DNA of 64,000 bases from Thelonectria olida (GCA_020736575.1 JAGPYM010000013.1:744001-808000), one strand, 5' to 3'. Numbered from the stretch's first letter, positions 21,976 through 35,272 are shown. Numbers and translations: made by a program. Notes: generated by a model not told the origin, from the sequence alone.

Positions 21976-24900
21976 GGCGAATGCGAAGGATTGGGTGAGC
22001 GAATTAAATGGGTGAATGGGAGCAAGATATGATATAATGGAGGAGCAGGAGGAAGGCTGGAGGAGGCCCAGCAATCCAAAAGCACAATGAAATACCTCCA
22101 AGGAGCGGAAGGGCGTGCAGGTGGTGTTTTGTTGGTGGTGAAAGAGAGATGAAGTCGAGTGACGGGCGAGATCAGCTTTCCCGAAATGGGGACCGGGGAG
22201 CAGGGGGGGCCGGGGCGGAGCTTCCACTATGGATGCAGCCTTTACGCGCCTGGAGTCCCTGAACTGGAGCAACTGCGGCGCTAACCTCCAGGTACTGAGA
22301 GGCGCTAACCTTGTAAGCGGCAGCGCTAGAAGGCGGCTGCGGGTCAATCGCGTGAAGTGGTGCTGGAGAACGACGGCTCTTTGATTGTTGCTGGTGTCTT
22401 TCTTTCTTCTTGGACCTATTTGTAATGTTTCTGAGCGACGAGGCTGGTGTGTAAAAGACAAAGAACTAATGGAAAGATCAGGACGGGAAACAACTCAATG
22501 GATCATATAACGAAGGGCACGGCCTTATTTGTTTGCACACACCTTGCTGTTTGTTCCGTTTGTCTCGGAGACAGAGTGTGTGGATGGTGTTTGCTTTTCT
22601 GCCTTGTTGAATATGCGTTCGTACTACATCAGGCAACCTTATTTGTGTCAGTTGGCCCTTGTTATCAACCGGGCTGAGTTTACAAAGTTCTTCTGTGGTA
22701 CCTGAGCCATGAGGTGATAGAATGTCAGCAGTCCCGAGCCTAGCCTGAGACTTGTCAGACATCTCGATAGCTCTGCTTCAATGAACCTGGCCATTTTCCC
22801 CCATCACTCTCAAACTTGTCTCATTCTCAAAACCGACTTCTCTGACCAAGTGCTCTTCATCTTGATCCTGGGTGTCTGGAGGTCGAGAAAAGACCCATCG
22901 TCCCTTCTTCTCTTCCATCCCGACGTTAGCTGCCAGTCATATGCCAGGGACAAATTCTTTCATCCTTACATCCGTTGGACCAGATCTGACGCCCTTTACA
23001 CCTTGATGGTCCAAAGACATGGAAGAAAAAGTTAGGCTCCCAATATTTACGAGTACAATGAATGGGTCAGCTCCTGTCATTCTTGCAGGCACCTACATCA
23101 TAGACAGTCCCCTTCATCCTTTGACAATTATAAATAAACACATCGCAGTACCGTCCAACAATAAAAAAACAAACTCTTTTCGGGGCAGTCTTTAAATAGG
23201 CACGATGGCTGCAGTACGCCTTCAAAGGGAAGGGATATGGGCATTTTGAAACGGCATCAAATCCGGGGAACTCGCTTTACAAACCTTGAAACAATGTCAA
23301 CCGCCGTTCAGTACCATCCTAAAAAGTAAGACAACAGACATTCAAGTGCACCAGTGAAATTTCGAGGGTGCTCAGGCATTCGTGATCCGCGGTATGGATG
23401 AGTGGCTCATCGAGATGCTTCATACTAGAAACTCGTGATGAAATCCCATGTTTGTTTTGCGCCGCCGCACAGGTCTCATCGGATCAGCAAACCATCCAGA
23501 CCCAAATCGCACTCGGCATTTTAAGGGAGCATTTGGGCCACACATTTTCTCCTCGTTCCTAATTATCCAACTACCCTCCAACACTAGTGGCGATGATGAG
23601 CAAGCAACAGAAAGGACACGATGGAGCCATGAAACCCCGGAAGGTCTGAAAGCACACGATACTATCACTTTGAAGACCAATATTTGTCCTGAGAAAGATG
23701 GTTCTAGCGAAGCAACTGCTCGTTGTGAAGTAGCATTTGAAAGTGTATAGTGTCTCTGCACTCGAGATACGTTGTTCAGAATATGAAAAATCTCTAACGT
23801 CAGACTAAGCATAACATTCTCGTTATTGAGCAGGAACCTTACTGACATGACTTATCGATCAATGATTAGTCGACATAGTTAAGGCAGGCTGAACGTCTGC
23901 GAGAACCTGACCGTTTTGTTCGAGAGAACTAAATCAACGCTCTCATCTCGACGTTAGATTCAGATACACTTTACACAGGTACCTAAAGACGAGGCAACAC
24001 TCTCTGATCATACAATCTTGAGAATGCCACAGGTTCAAACTCATTACCTATTCTACTGAGGTTGCAAGACATAAAGTCACGCCTTCGGAAAGCTTACGAC
24101 AGCATCCTGAGACTCGCAGGGAACCTAGTACCCAGTGTCCAGGGCAGCGCCTGGCATGAAGTTTGTTGGGGAATGATCCAGATCGCTGTGCCTCTCGCCA
24201 GTCACACTTACAAGACATTCCTCATGACATGTCCATCAGAATCTCGGTTCCAGCCCCTCTCTATCAAAAGCTAGGTAGGGTGACCCTGAGTTCAGTCATG
24301 AGGAGCCGTGAAGGCCAACAGCAGAGCGCCCTGGCGAACGCCTACATGGGAACCCTGTCGTGGTCAAGCTTTCGGACATGTTGATCGGGAGGATGCGCTT
24401 CCGAGATCGTGTGCGCGATGATCCCAGATCGCTCTCGTATCCATAGGTGGACGCGCTGGGCTGGAGCGGACGTTTGTGTCGTTGAGCGGGACTAATATCA
24501 AGAGCCAAGGCGGTCTATTCATATTTCCCGGGCCCTGATCCCATTGTATTGTCTCACTTATAACATGGGTGTGCAATGTAAGAAGGACGCAAGGAAAACC
24601 ATCCTGGCATGGGACATTGGATTCCAAGCAGCATCTGATAGGTTCTCGTGCTCACAATGAAGTCACGCTCTATCCGTGATGTACAAAGAAGCAGACACCA
24701 CTGTGTACATCTCTACGAAGAAGAGAGCGACGAAGGGTTCGGTCGTTTTCTCTCCTCTCCCTAGATTTGAATGACCCGACAATCTGGACGAGCTGTCGAT
24801 CCAAATCCGAACTCGACCTCACACAAATGTTGCTAAGCGAAGCCACATTTCGTCTCCCCCTTCAGCTGGTGTCTTGAGAGGGTCGAGACAACAAGCCTCG

Positions 24901-27900
24901 GCTACCGAGAGGAGCAAGAAAGGTGCAAAACACGGTAAGAACCCGATCGATCACGACCCTGATTGTCGTGTGCGGTGTATCATACACTAACTTGCAGCGC
25001 CACACGGGACAGATGAGTTTAGCCAGCTCGGTCGACGGGATGAGGGGGAAATGTGATTGCCAAGTCAGAAGAGAACTCGTTGGGCAACGAATGCCCGGCA
25101 AATTGCCTGCGCATTGCTCTGCCGACGTGAAAAATGTCTTAGAAAGGCCCCCGCGCCGCTGTGATGAGATCGACTCCCTTTCGGACTGCCCGAGACCTAT
25201 TGCTCGATCGGGCACTTTGACAGCGGTGAGAAGGCGTACGACAACATTTTAAAATGACAGCTCAGTGACGAAGTTTAGAGCCAACAAACACGAACGTATT
25301 GAGTTTACGCATCAGCTACACTCGTGCGCATTTCCGGTCTTCTGTGAGTCCGTTCGCCGTGTCACCGACGACCCCGTTGTGCACGAAGTACACACGGAGT
25401 TAGGTATACACAGATTGTTCCCACTTTGTTTGATCATTCATGAAAGGCAGCTTTGACCGAGTCGTCAATGGCGCAGGCGCGAGCATCTTAGCTCCCGGAG
25501 ATGGAGGCATGAGATTTGCTGCGAGATGGGCGTCTGGGCCTGGTGGCTGCCGCTAGAGGGGATCGGCAGTTGTCAGTCAGTTGAGCCTTGTTGGATTGAC
25601 TTTGCTGTTAGTGTGTCTGGAGGCGGCGAATGGGCAAAGCATAACAGGCATCTGCGTTGTTTGCTCGAGCGAGCGGTACGTGCTCACCGTCTTGTGTGTC
25701 TCGTGTGTTGGTGCAACACACAAAGAGTAACGTGTTCGTGCATCGAGCGTGTTGGGCTGTGAACGTCTTGTTGAGACGAGTGAGGCTTGGGCAGAGAGGC
25801 CTTACAGGCTACAGCATTGAAGTGTCGGTGCACGGCATGGATGCTCCATCAAGGTAACGAGCCGAGAAACGAGTGTGCGTAGGATTGTGTTGTCATTCTT
25901 GCTCACTTGCATATCCTTTGCATCTGCGGTGGCGCAAAGGCAAAAGGCAATAGAGCCAGCGGCACAGGAATAGAAACTTGCATTGGCCATGGCTCTATGA
26001 TGAGACGCCCTCTGATGAAGAATGACACACTCGCGGGTCTCAGTCCTCCCCGGTTGGTCATGATGCATCATGACCGTGTAAGCCGCCTCCCGCATCCCGT
26101 TCTCGCTCATCTGGCCCCGGTGCCTTCTCACCTCTGTGCGATGGTAGTTGCCTGCAAGCTTTGACTGGCATGTATGCACATTAACCCCCCATAGTCCGGT
26201 CACGCTCTGACTCGCGATGGCTTCGTTTGCACGGCTACCCGACTCTTTCCCCTCCACGCGACGGACCTGGCCGCTCGAGGTCCGACCAACTGGTGGACCA
26301 AGGCTTCCTCTCCGAGACATGCTGCCGGTACCAGCCCTCTTGCGGATTTCTTTAGCCCTCCCGGAGCATTGTCGTTTCGACCGTCTCTTTGGTCGAGGGT
26401 CCTCTCCTAAAGTGGGAATCAAGGGCAAAAGCAAAAAAAGAAAGGGCTGGCGGGATGGGATGGTGCGGTATAGCTCTAGCCGAGTTTGCGCCTCTCCGAC
26501 CTGAAGAGGAGAAAGGGATCATCGGGTGCTTTCATGTTGAGCTCCTCCAGCGGCGCCATCTTCGCCAACTATGGGATAATACAAATTCCAAAAAAAAAAT
26601 CGAGGTTAGAAGCGGCAGCCTCGCTTGGCTTTTTTTCATCGAACAAGGCATTCACCGTTATGCGGCTGAAGATGTCTTGAACTGGGGGAAGGGTGGGACC
26701 CGGCGGGTGCCGTGCTGTGAGGGTGGGAGAGGGAGAGTGAGAGTGAGAGAGAGGACATGCCGTTGGAGGAATTGTGAATGTTGATTGACTAGCTTGAGGT
26801 CTTTTACGTCTAACAAGGAGAATTGAGTCTTGGAGTTGCAAAGTCGTACGAGTCGCGGCCTGTCCAGGGAATTATTCGGTTCGGTTCGCGCCTATGCCAG
26901 GTACGCAAAGGAGAAGAGGCTGGGGAGAATATGACACGGCATTTTGTTTTCTTTTTTGTGTATTTTCTTTTTCTCCCCTTTGGCGACGGACACTCACATG
27001 AGCGGTTTTTGAAGCTTCACCATGACCAATCGAGACGGACACCTCAAGATGCAAACTGTGGGAGTGGACCGAGTTTGCGCCGCAGACGGCCGGGAATATC
27101 TAAAACGATCAGGAAATCGAGATGGCAGACGAACGGACAAAGTCAAAAAGCAAGGTAAGACAAGACTTGATATGTAAACATGCCGAGACGGACACAGATC
27201 GGCAGGAGTTTACGATGCATTGGGGATGGAGCCCAGCGCGGCCCAGATCGATCATCGACCTTCTCAGTGTGATGTGCATCATTCAGCTATGAATGGATGG
27301 ACGTCACATTTGAACTGCCGGGTCAGATCGAGTCTCCTGCAGGGGGGACGGGCATCATCACATCCATTGACATTGGGCGGAACTCAGGGGGGGAGAAGGA
27401 GGAATGGGTTCCCCTTGCTTGGGCGACGTTGCGTCGATGTAAGGGAAGAGCAAAGGGAAGATTGCGTACGGATCCATGCCCTGCATAACCTTGTCTTGCG
27501 TTTGTTGAGACACGACTGTTGACGGACGGTTGTCTCCAGGACACTGCATCGACTGACGAGCATTGCATTGACTGGCGAGCGCTGAAAGAGGGGGAAAAGA
27601 AAAAAGCAAGCAAACGAAAAGCCATCAACTGGACTAGCAAGAAAAGCAGGCCATCTCTTGAATCAGGGTGAAGAAGGAAAAAGAAAGAAAAGCCCGACCA
27701 TCACAAATCACATCTTCAGTGGCTTACTGTCTCCCCTCCCCCCTTCGCTTTGATGATGGATGTCCCTATTCCCCAATCATTTCCATTTGGCAGTCCCAGC
27801 TGCGAACCCCCCTGGTCCAACAGGTCAAATCGATGAGGCGTGCGCCGCCTGACTTCTCTTTTTCTCTCTAGCCTCTATTCGTAGCCCTCTTCTGACTGCC

Positions 27901-30018
27901 GAGATAGGAGGGCGATAGGGGACGACGGGCGTGGAAGTCAAGGGAGGAGAAGAACAAACGGTTGCCCATGGCTTTGCTATTCTTCTCTTCTATTTTAATC
28001 CGGGCAATCTGGACAAGGTGTCACCGGGGCTTATATCAGCCGTGCATTAATGAAGGGGTCCCTCAGCGAAGGGCCGGAGCCCACAACCGGAGCACCGGAG
28101 GGGGCCGTTCGTTTTGCCCCAGTCTGCTCCGGACGACGGTCGTTGTTCCTGTGATAGTCTCGAGGAAGCCGGAATAGGTCAAGTACAGAGAGGAGGCCGA
28201 GGAGGACCCTGAACACCCCTGCGAATAAATGAGCAAAGAGGTCAGCCCTGTTCGATTCTCTCTCCTCGTCGCACACCCCTCAGCCCTCCAGTCGGGGTGA
28301 GTGCGGACCCGCCCTCAGCACCGCGCTCGTGAGCCGATGGGTTTCTTCTTGGGCGGTTCCCTGCCCCCTGTCATGTCCATGGTCGGTTTGTCACTCTGCC
28401 CGTTCTTCTCTTGTCAGGTCAGGGCCCTGGAGGATGGTAGCTGGTAGCGCACCGAGGTGCCTGTTCGACCAGGTACCGTGGCGGCCCATGTGGTCTTTTA
28501 CCAGGCTCCTGGTCTGAGAGATGAGGGTGAGGGTCACAAAAGGCGGAGGAGATAGAGAAAGTGATGCTACGTACATGTACTGATCAGTCAGGAGGGGGAG
28601 AAGAGAAGGAAGAGAAAAAAGAAAACATGGAAAAAAGAAAAGAAATGTGAGCTGTTGTCGAATGCCATGATGATCCCATCTCATCCATCGCAGTAAGGCA
28701 GCTGGACTAATAATGCAATGCACTGCGCTGCACAGCAGCAACGAGACCGACTTCATGAATGGCATGCACGATGCTGCTAGAGAACAGAATAGGAACAAGG
28801 TCTCAAAGTCAACAGAGCCCTGCATACCTTGGGCCGACCAAGTGGATTTCCCACGGCTGCAAGTCTCGAGGTGAGGTGGACCACGGGCGGTGGTAGTATT
28901 AAGGATGGAACTCCCAATTCCTTTTCCATCTCGTCACCCCCGGAAACAAGTCTCCCTCTTCGCTTGATTCCTTCTTTATTTGAATACGACTCGTTGTTTC
29001 CTGGCCCAGGCTCAGGCTGACTTTCGCGCTGACGAGCATCGAACAGCACCCAATTGAGGTTTCATCCATTATTGCAGGCATCGTCACCACCGACCAGGAA
29101 CACACGGCTGACTTCGGCATCCTTCACCACGGACAATTCGATCCCCTTTTTTTCTTTCTTTTTTTTTTTCTCTCGGATTTTCCCTTCAACGACAGACTTT
29201 TGTTGTTATTGTTGTTGTTTTTTCCTTCCTTTTTTTCCATTCCATCGTCAACTCTATCATTGCCCATCTCAGGCAGGGCTCAGCCTTCAGCTTGTCCGCT
29301 TCTGTCTCCAAACGAATCTAAAACCCGACCGTCTCGCCTCGGACTGTTTTAGTCCCGATTTCGCCTGCTCTGTGGGAGTTTCACCATTTTTCTTCAGCGA
29401 TCGACTCTCATCTCGCCTACTAAACCACTGCGGACGAAGACGCCGACAAGCGCCTCCCATTGAAGCTGAAAATACAGAGAGAGAGCGAGAGAGGAGAAAA
29501 TCACCCCACGCCACCAGCAACCACAAACCACCACCACCTCCTCCCACGCCCACGCCCACGCCCACGCCCACGCCTGTGCCCGCGCTTTCAACCGCCTCGA
29601 CTCGATTCCGCCGTGTCACTAAAACCGACGCTTCCCAACTCGGCTGCACACCATCAATCAACTCTAGGGCGGCTCGTACCTGTTTATTACCGCCCATAAC
29701 CTTACCCACCAACCACCATCAGCGCTACGTCGTGCCTTCCAACCGGCGGCCGAGCCCTCGACTGCGTACCTAGTATTCTGCTGCTAGCACCCGCCGATCG
29801 TCTCGACACATTCTCTAAACATCATCAACTCCGATCCGGCCACCGGAAGGGCCACCCCCCTCCCATTCCCCATTCGAGGATGCTTTGAGAAAGCCCGACA
29901 CTCATCTCTCCACCACCTTCTCGTCATCCAACCCTCCTCTCCCTCTTTTGCTTCTCTTTTTTTCCTCAGCCCTGGAAACGCAGCATCTGTTGCGCTTCTA
30001 CGGAAACGCCCACCCATC
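21976..30018. other. 8-kb interval without a supported gene
   Basis: I find no domain-bearing reading frame, tRNA or 5S rRNA here. The part from about 28,900 to 30,018 is C/T-rich with T tracts (29150-29235) and is probably the long leader of the RBR gene. Some open frames exceed 60 codons, but none shows family motifs or consistent splice signals. The rest could carry long promoters or non-coding RNAs. Confidence 0.45.
29543..29573 (+). repeat. (CCCACG)n hexanucleotide repeat
   Basis: Four to five tandem CCCACG units lie in the presumed leader of the RBR gene, about 450 bp upstream of its ATG. Confidence 0.85.
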
Positions 30019-32257
30019 ATGGCTACTACCGCCCTGCTCCACCAGAGCCCTACCATCTCCATCGACGTGGCATTTGACAACCAAATCTCCAACGCCTCCC
30101 CAAGCCCCAACGCCAGTACCACTCCCGACGCCGTTACCGTTGCCGCCTCCAACGCCAACGCCGCCGCCAACGTCCCCGAGCTTCGCGATCCCGACTACTT
30201 CAACGCCGTTTTGAACCTGTCGCCCGGCCTGACTGAATCTCAAGCCGACGCCGAACTCCTCGCAAAGGCCAATGCCTTGGGCATATCCACCGAGGCCCCC
30301 AACGATAAGAGGATCACTTCCAGTGTCGAGTCAGCTTCCACCGTTTATAATGCCAGAACTTTTTCCATGCTTTCTGGCGGTTCAACGAGTACTGCCCTTA
30401 CCGCTCAATCGTCATTATTCTCCCCGACATCCCCCGAATTCGGCCTCGCCAGTGTTCGAGAATCAAAAGATCTCAGCTTCTCTCAATACGACAGATATTT
30501 GTCAATAATTGACCCTCATCACAATACCACGAAACACCCCAAGAACCCGCAACCAAATGATCCTACCTCAAGAAGCGTCTTCAGTGGCAAGACCAAGAAG
30601 AGCCTGTTCAGCGTGAAATCCGGCTTCAAAAACCGCATGCCCTGGAGAAAAAAGCCCAAAAACCCCCAGCCGATGGGAGTTATTATGTCGGTTGATTCCT
30701 CGCAATGACGTGCGCTGTTGCACAACTGAGCCAATGCTGACTTGGACTCACAGGTCTTGTGCTCTTTGCCGTGCCGACATCAATACCTCAACTTCGCTAC
30801 ACAGCATTCCTTGTGGACATACTTACTGTGCAGAGTGCCTCCAGAACATCATCAACCAAGCCATGAGCGATGAGACGAGCATGCCCCCTCGATGCTGCGC
30901 CCAGCCTCTACCGGGATTTGTGATAAAAGATTTACTGACCCGAGACCATCAACAAGACTTCCTCAAGGCCATCATCCAATACAGCACCCCCTGGCAAGCC
31001 AGGATATTCTGCCCCAACATTTCATGCGGAGAGTTTATCCCACCACGTCACAGGGTGGACCCCAAGCACCCGTTCAACGTAACGTGCCGCAAATGCAACA
31101 CCCGAGTGTGTCTCATGTGCAAACGAAACGCTCACCCGACTGGCAAGGATTGCCCAGAGGACTGGGAGTTGAACCAAGCCATCAAGATTGAGGGAAAGAC
31201 GGGGTTGAGGAGATGCTTCAAGTGCCAGAGTTTCGTTGAGCCTGTCGAAGATGACACACGTATGACTTGTCGATGCAGCGCCGAATTCTGCTCCATCTGC
31301 GGTGGTGTGTGGGATGAAAAGCTCGGATGCCCCAACTCCTGTGATTTCGAAGACGAGCTGGAACGACGAAAAAGGGAGGAGGAGGCACTTCTGGCTGAGT
31401 ACGAAGCCGAAAAAGCAGCACAAGAAGCAGCCGCGGCCGCCGCAATTATCGAGCGCCGTGAGGCTGAGGAGCGAACCAAGGGCCGAGTTGAATTCCAAAG
31501 GTTGGCGGAACTCCACGCTGGAGAGATGGAACGATTCCTAGTGTTCAAAGCCAGGACGAGAAAGACACTGCTGGCGCGAAACGCCGCCGAGAAGAAGGCC
31601 TTGCTGGACAAGCAAGCCGAACAGGAGGAGAAGATGAAGGAACGGCATAATAGAACGATCTCTCACCTTGAAGACCGACAAGTGGCCGCAGAGATGGATC
31701 TACGCACCACATTGGAAGCCAGCGAAAGAAGCGTCAAGATCCGCTTGAAACACATGGAGGCCTATTGTGATGGTCTAGGCCGCAGCGTTGGTGCCGCATC
31801 CAACACCCTGCCTCCGCGTGTCGTGACGGAACGCGACCTTCGCGAGCTCGGCCAGCAGTACAACCTCCGGGACGGTATGGACAGGCTACACGAGTCCAAG
31901 ATCAATGTTATGCGAGATCGTCAAGCCAAGCGCATGGAAGAGCTGGTCGACCGACAAGAAACGGAATACGAGAAGTTTCTAGACAAGAAGCAAGCAGACC
32001 TCGATGAACTAGCTGCCAAGGCCGCCGAACTCGAAGAAACATTCTTACGCACCTTTGATCTGCGCAAGTCCAAGTTCATGCGTCGGTGGGAGTTGGGTAT
32101 CGAGATCTTACGAAAGGAGCTTGAGACGAAAGACGGAGTCAAGTACGCGGCTATACCCGCGCCGACATGGCCAGAGGATGAGGACACAACCTTGTCAAAT
32201 GCCAGTAATGAGATGAAGATGGATGGCGAACAGACTGTTGGAGAAGTACAAGCATAA
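30019..32257 (+). CDS. RBR (RING-IBR-RING2) protein with degenerate RING2
   Basis: Best model: exons 30019-30686 and 30754-32257, 723 residues. The acceptor (CTCACAG, with CTGAC branch site) is strong but the donor (GTCGGT) is weak; a donor at 30679 with an acceptor at 30730 is an alternative. The Ser/Thr-rich N-terminus is followed by RING1 (CALCRAD..., PCGHTYCAEC), an IBR (FCPNISCGEFIP, CRKCNTRVCLMC) and a RING2-like part (RRCFKCQSFVEPVEDDTRM, then TCRCSAEFCSICGG). In active RBR ligases the segment before xCxC reads GCxHM and its Cys carries ubiquitin. Here it is DDTRM, so the catalytic Cys is Asp (about residue 390) and the nearby His is Arg. Residues from about 425 to 700 form a long charged coiled coil. 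RBR proteins are normally E3 ubiquitin ligases; this one may be a scaffold. Confidence 0.85.
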
Positions 32258-33245
32258 ATGGCGCAAAAGGAGGAGAACAGCATGGGACGGTTATACCCAA
32301 CGAACGGTTTAATACTGCTTTTTACACGTTACGGCCTCATGAGGGCCGATTTTTTTTTGGGCATTTTCTTTTCTCATCTTTATGAAACTGATTGAGCAGC
32401 ATCGTTTTCGCCACGACCGACCCAACCCCCATTTTCTTTGTCAATTGTTCAATAGCATGATACCTGGCTGGTCAGCCATGCGGAGGCAGGCAATGTTGGT
32501 TACTTTCATGGCATTTGCACGTTTTTTTGTTTTTTTCTTTCGGCGCCTTGCGTCATGGCGGTCGATTGACCAGTTTCAGAGGCATCCAGTGCCGTTTCTT
32601 TGTTCAAGACTTTATTATTATTGTTACCTCTTATTATACCTTCACTGTACACACTTGTCTGGAAACGCAAATTGGAGAGACGAAAAAAATGCTTGATGAA
32701 ATAGTTTTTTTTATATGGAGGGAGATAAAGCAGCTTAGCCTTCTCCTATTTTCTTCAGCTTGGTTTATTCTTTAGACATGCCCAACTTCTGGTGCATGCT
32801 GGCTGTCTTCGGAGGTGCGGAAGTTGTTGGCTTTTTGGCTTGTACATACATACCCCTTACACCGATGTTTGCATTGCGTCATGATATCTAGATTGCGGAG
32901 ATCCTCATCGAGATGTAGAGATGCAGATTCAGTCTCATTTAAATGGCGCGCCACTACTGACTCGTGAGTTATCTGATGTCTTCGCCTCTCCTGTTTATGA
33001 CGAGGTAGTTGTGAGAAGCTTAAAGAAGCATGTCGTTGAGTGCCCTTGATTGGTCCCCAGGCTTGGTACTGAACTGTTGTCAAGATTGAACTAGTTTGTT
33101 TCATTCTTAACTAAACAAGGCTGAGCTAGGGATCCTAAGAGTCGATCCAGTTCGCTTCCTAATGACTCACAGTCCTCGTCTATACTTGATGGCCGTGCCG
33201 AACCGAGAGGGGATCGATGGATGATATACTGCCCATGTCATTCCA
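32258..33245. other. Convergent 3' region of the RBR and PTR2 genes
   Basis: T-rich stretches near 32345-32375 and 32700-32720 suit polyadenylation. No supported gene. Confidence 0.5.
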
Positions 33246-35272
33246 TTATTTCTCAGAAAGAGATGCATTGACTTCATCCTCATAAGTCATGAATTCCTCG
33301 TCGTTGACATGATGATGTCGGAGCCAGAACACAACAGTCTGCACGAACAGCACAATGGCCGGCGCTGCCCACGCCCACTTTGCGGTACTGTCAGCAGATG
33401 TATTCAGAAGTGCGGGGAAAGGGAAGACTTACGATGAGATGAGGGTCGACGATGGCTGGGATCAAGATCTGAGCAATCGCAGCCGACAACGACTGCATGG
33501 CAAGTGAGATGGCCACCACAATTGATCTCATGCCCGGCGGCGCACGAGAATAAGCAAGCTCATATGCCGTAACCGTGCAGAACAGCTCGGAAATGGCCCC
33601 GAGCATCACGTTGGGGAGCTGCCACCAGATGGATATCGACGAGACCTCGTCGCACGTCGACGCGTGGTATCCGCACGGCGACGTCTTGTATACGCGGTAC
33701 TGGACAATGGTCCCGATGACGCCTGAGAGGATGGTGAGGCTGAAGCCAAAGGTCATGCGGCTGATGGACCCGAACTTGATGCCGCGCCGGTGGAGGAAGG
33801 GGTACAGGCCGTAGGACATCAGCGGCGAGACGACGAAGATGGTCAGCGGGTTGAAGTTGTGCAGCAGGTCGTTGGGTGCTCCGTCGCTGGTCATGGACGC
33901 TCCCTGGTTTGACTGCACGGCACCCACGCCGCCGCCGTTGAGGAAGTATATAGGGAGGTATAAGAAGATCTGGCAGACGTAGAGGGTGCGTTTGGCGTCG
34001 TCGACTGCCTTGTCGCTCCACGACACCTGCACGCCCCTGGCGGACAAGTTGGCCGGCTTGGCTGCTTCGAAGAAGTCCTTGGCCCAGAACTTGCCTTTGT
34101 TCTGCTTAAACGCTTGGCCGATGATCTTGGCAAAGTTTGTCAGGTCGGATCCTCGCGGCGGGGCCTTAACCATCTTGTTGTACCGCCAAAGGAGAAGCAC
34201 GGGGAGGAGGGTGTAGACGATGGCCGGGAGGAGGAAGGCGAGCCAGAAGGAGTGGTACTTCTCGACGTAGGTTGTGGCAATGGCGAAGAAGGCGCCGACG
34301 TTGATGCACATGTAGAATATGAGCATGATCCTCTGGACCGTCGTCTCCGGGTCGACGAGGACGCGCTCGCCGGACGCGAGCGTGCGTACGTACTCCTTCT
34401 GGTGCGTGTACTGGTCGATGACGGTAGGCACGACGTTGGGCTTGAAGATGCCGGCGCCGATGGCGAGCAGGAAGAAACTGACGATGAAGGGGGCGAGGCC
34501 GTGGCCGGCTTGGAGGAGCGAGGGCGCGGCGCCGCCAATCATGATGACGTGGGCGACGGCGCCGATGATGACGCCGAGCATGATAGCCTTGTAGCGGCCG
34601 ATGTGGACGTCGGCGAGGTAGGCGCCGAGGATGGGGAAGAGGTAGGCCATGAAGTTGAAGAGGAGGACCATGGCCGAGGCGAACTGGAGGCCCTTACCTC
34701 TGGACAGGAGGTCAGGACGTCCCTTTGAATATGCGTCTTTCGATGAGAGATGAACTTACAAGGCTCCAGCATGGCCGAGGCGAACTGGAGGCCCTTACCT
34801 CTGGACAGGAGGTCAGGACGTCCCTTTGAATATGCGTCTTTGGATGAGAGATGAACTTACAAGGCTCCAGCATGGCCGTTTGGGTCGTCTTTGGCCACGG
34901 CACCAGCACCGTTGCCGCCTTTGGGCAGGGGGAACTGCATGTAGTTGTTGAAGACGGTCTTTGTGCCATAGTAGGACGCTCGTTCGGCGAGCTCGACGAT
35001 GCAGAGCAGGTATGAGGACCAGGGGATCTTGTCCGAGACTTTGCGGAGGGTTGCGCGCTCGTCTTTGGTGGGAGGGGGATAGTCTTCATTGTCCGAGTCC
35101 GAGGCTTGGTGGAGATTCGCTTCGAGTGCTGGAGCCTTTTCGAGGTTGTCTTGGGTTGGTGAGAGCTGGTTGTCCCGGTCTGCTATGAGAGCGGCTGTGT
35201 ATGATTGGAAGTTAGTTGGTATGTAGAATAGGTAGTATATGTTAGTAGGTGTTGGATAGGAAACTGACCCAT
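33246..35272 (-). CDS. PTR2: PTR2-type proton-coupled peptide transporter (POT family)
   Basis: Exons 35269-35272 (ATGG only), 34861-35194, 33433-34699 and 33246-33377 give 578 residues. POT transporters import di- and tripeptides with protons at the plasma membrane. Signatures seen: CIVELAERASYYG in helix 1, GAYLADVHIGRYKAI, FYMCINVGAF, NVMLGAISELFC, and about 12 hydrophobic segments. The tail ends DEEFMTYEDEVNASLSEK. Exon 1 is four bases; its intron has GTCAGT, an ACTAAC branch site and ACACAG. The last intron uses an AAAG acceptor, which alone keeps the conserved DPHLI-WAWAAP join. The third-exon junction is complicated by a 101-bp tandem duplication: only splicing from the outer donor (34860) to the inner acceptor (34700) gives the family sequence NGHAGALGKGLQFAS. 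Using the duplicated copy as an exon brings an immediate stop. One HGATAR site lies about 250 bp upstream, so control by AreA is possible but unproven. Confidence 0.9.
34669..34870 (-). repeat. 101-bp tandem duplication inside PTR2
   Basis: Two copies, 34669-34769 and 34770-34870, differ at one base (34741 C versus 34842 G). The sequence CATGGCC recurs at the start of each copy and again at 34871, so the ends share 7 bases of microhomology. Each copy holds a full 60-nt intron plus 41 nt of flanking exon. The near-identity suggests a recent event. Confidence 0.95.

Noticed and set aside
25802..26434. 210-codon minus-strand frame in the large intergenic gap
   Set aside because: Composition is irregular, no motif is seen, and overlapping frames exist on the other strand. 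Not enough to call a gene.
34114..34728. 204-codon + strand frame opposite PTR2
   Set aside because: It is extremely Asp/Glu/Val/Gly-rich and mirrors the GC-rich third positions of the transporter, so it is a shadow frame.
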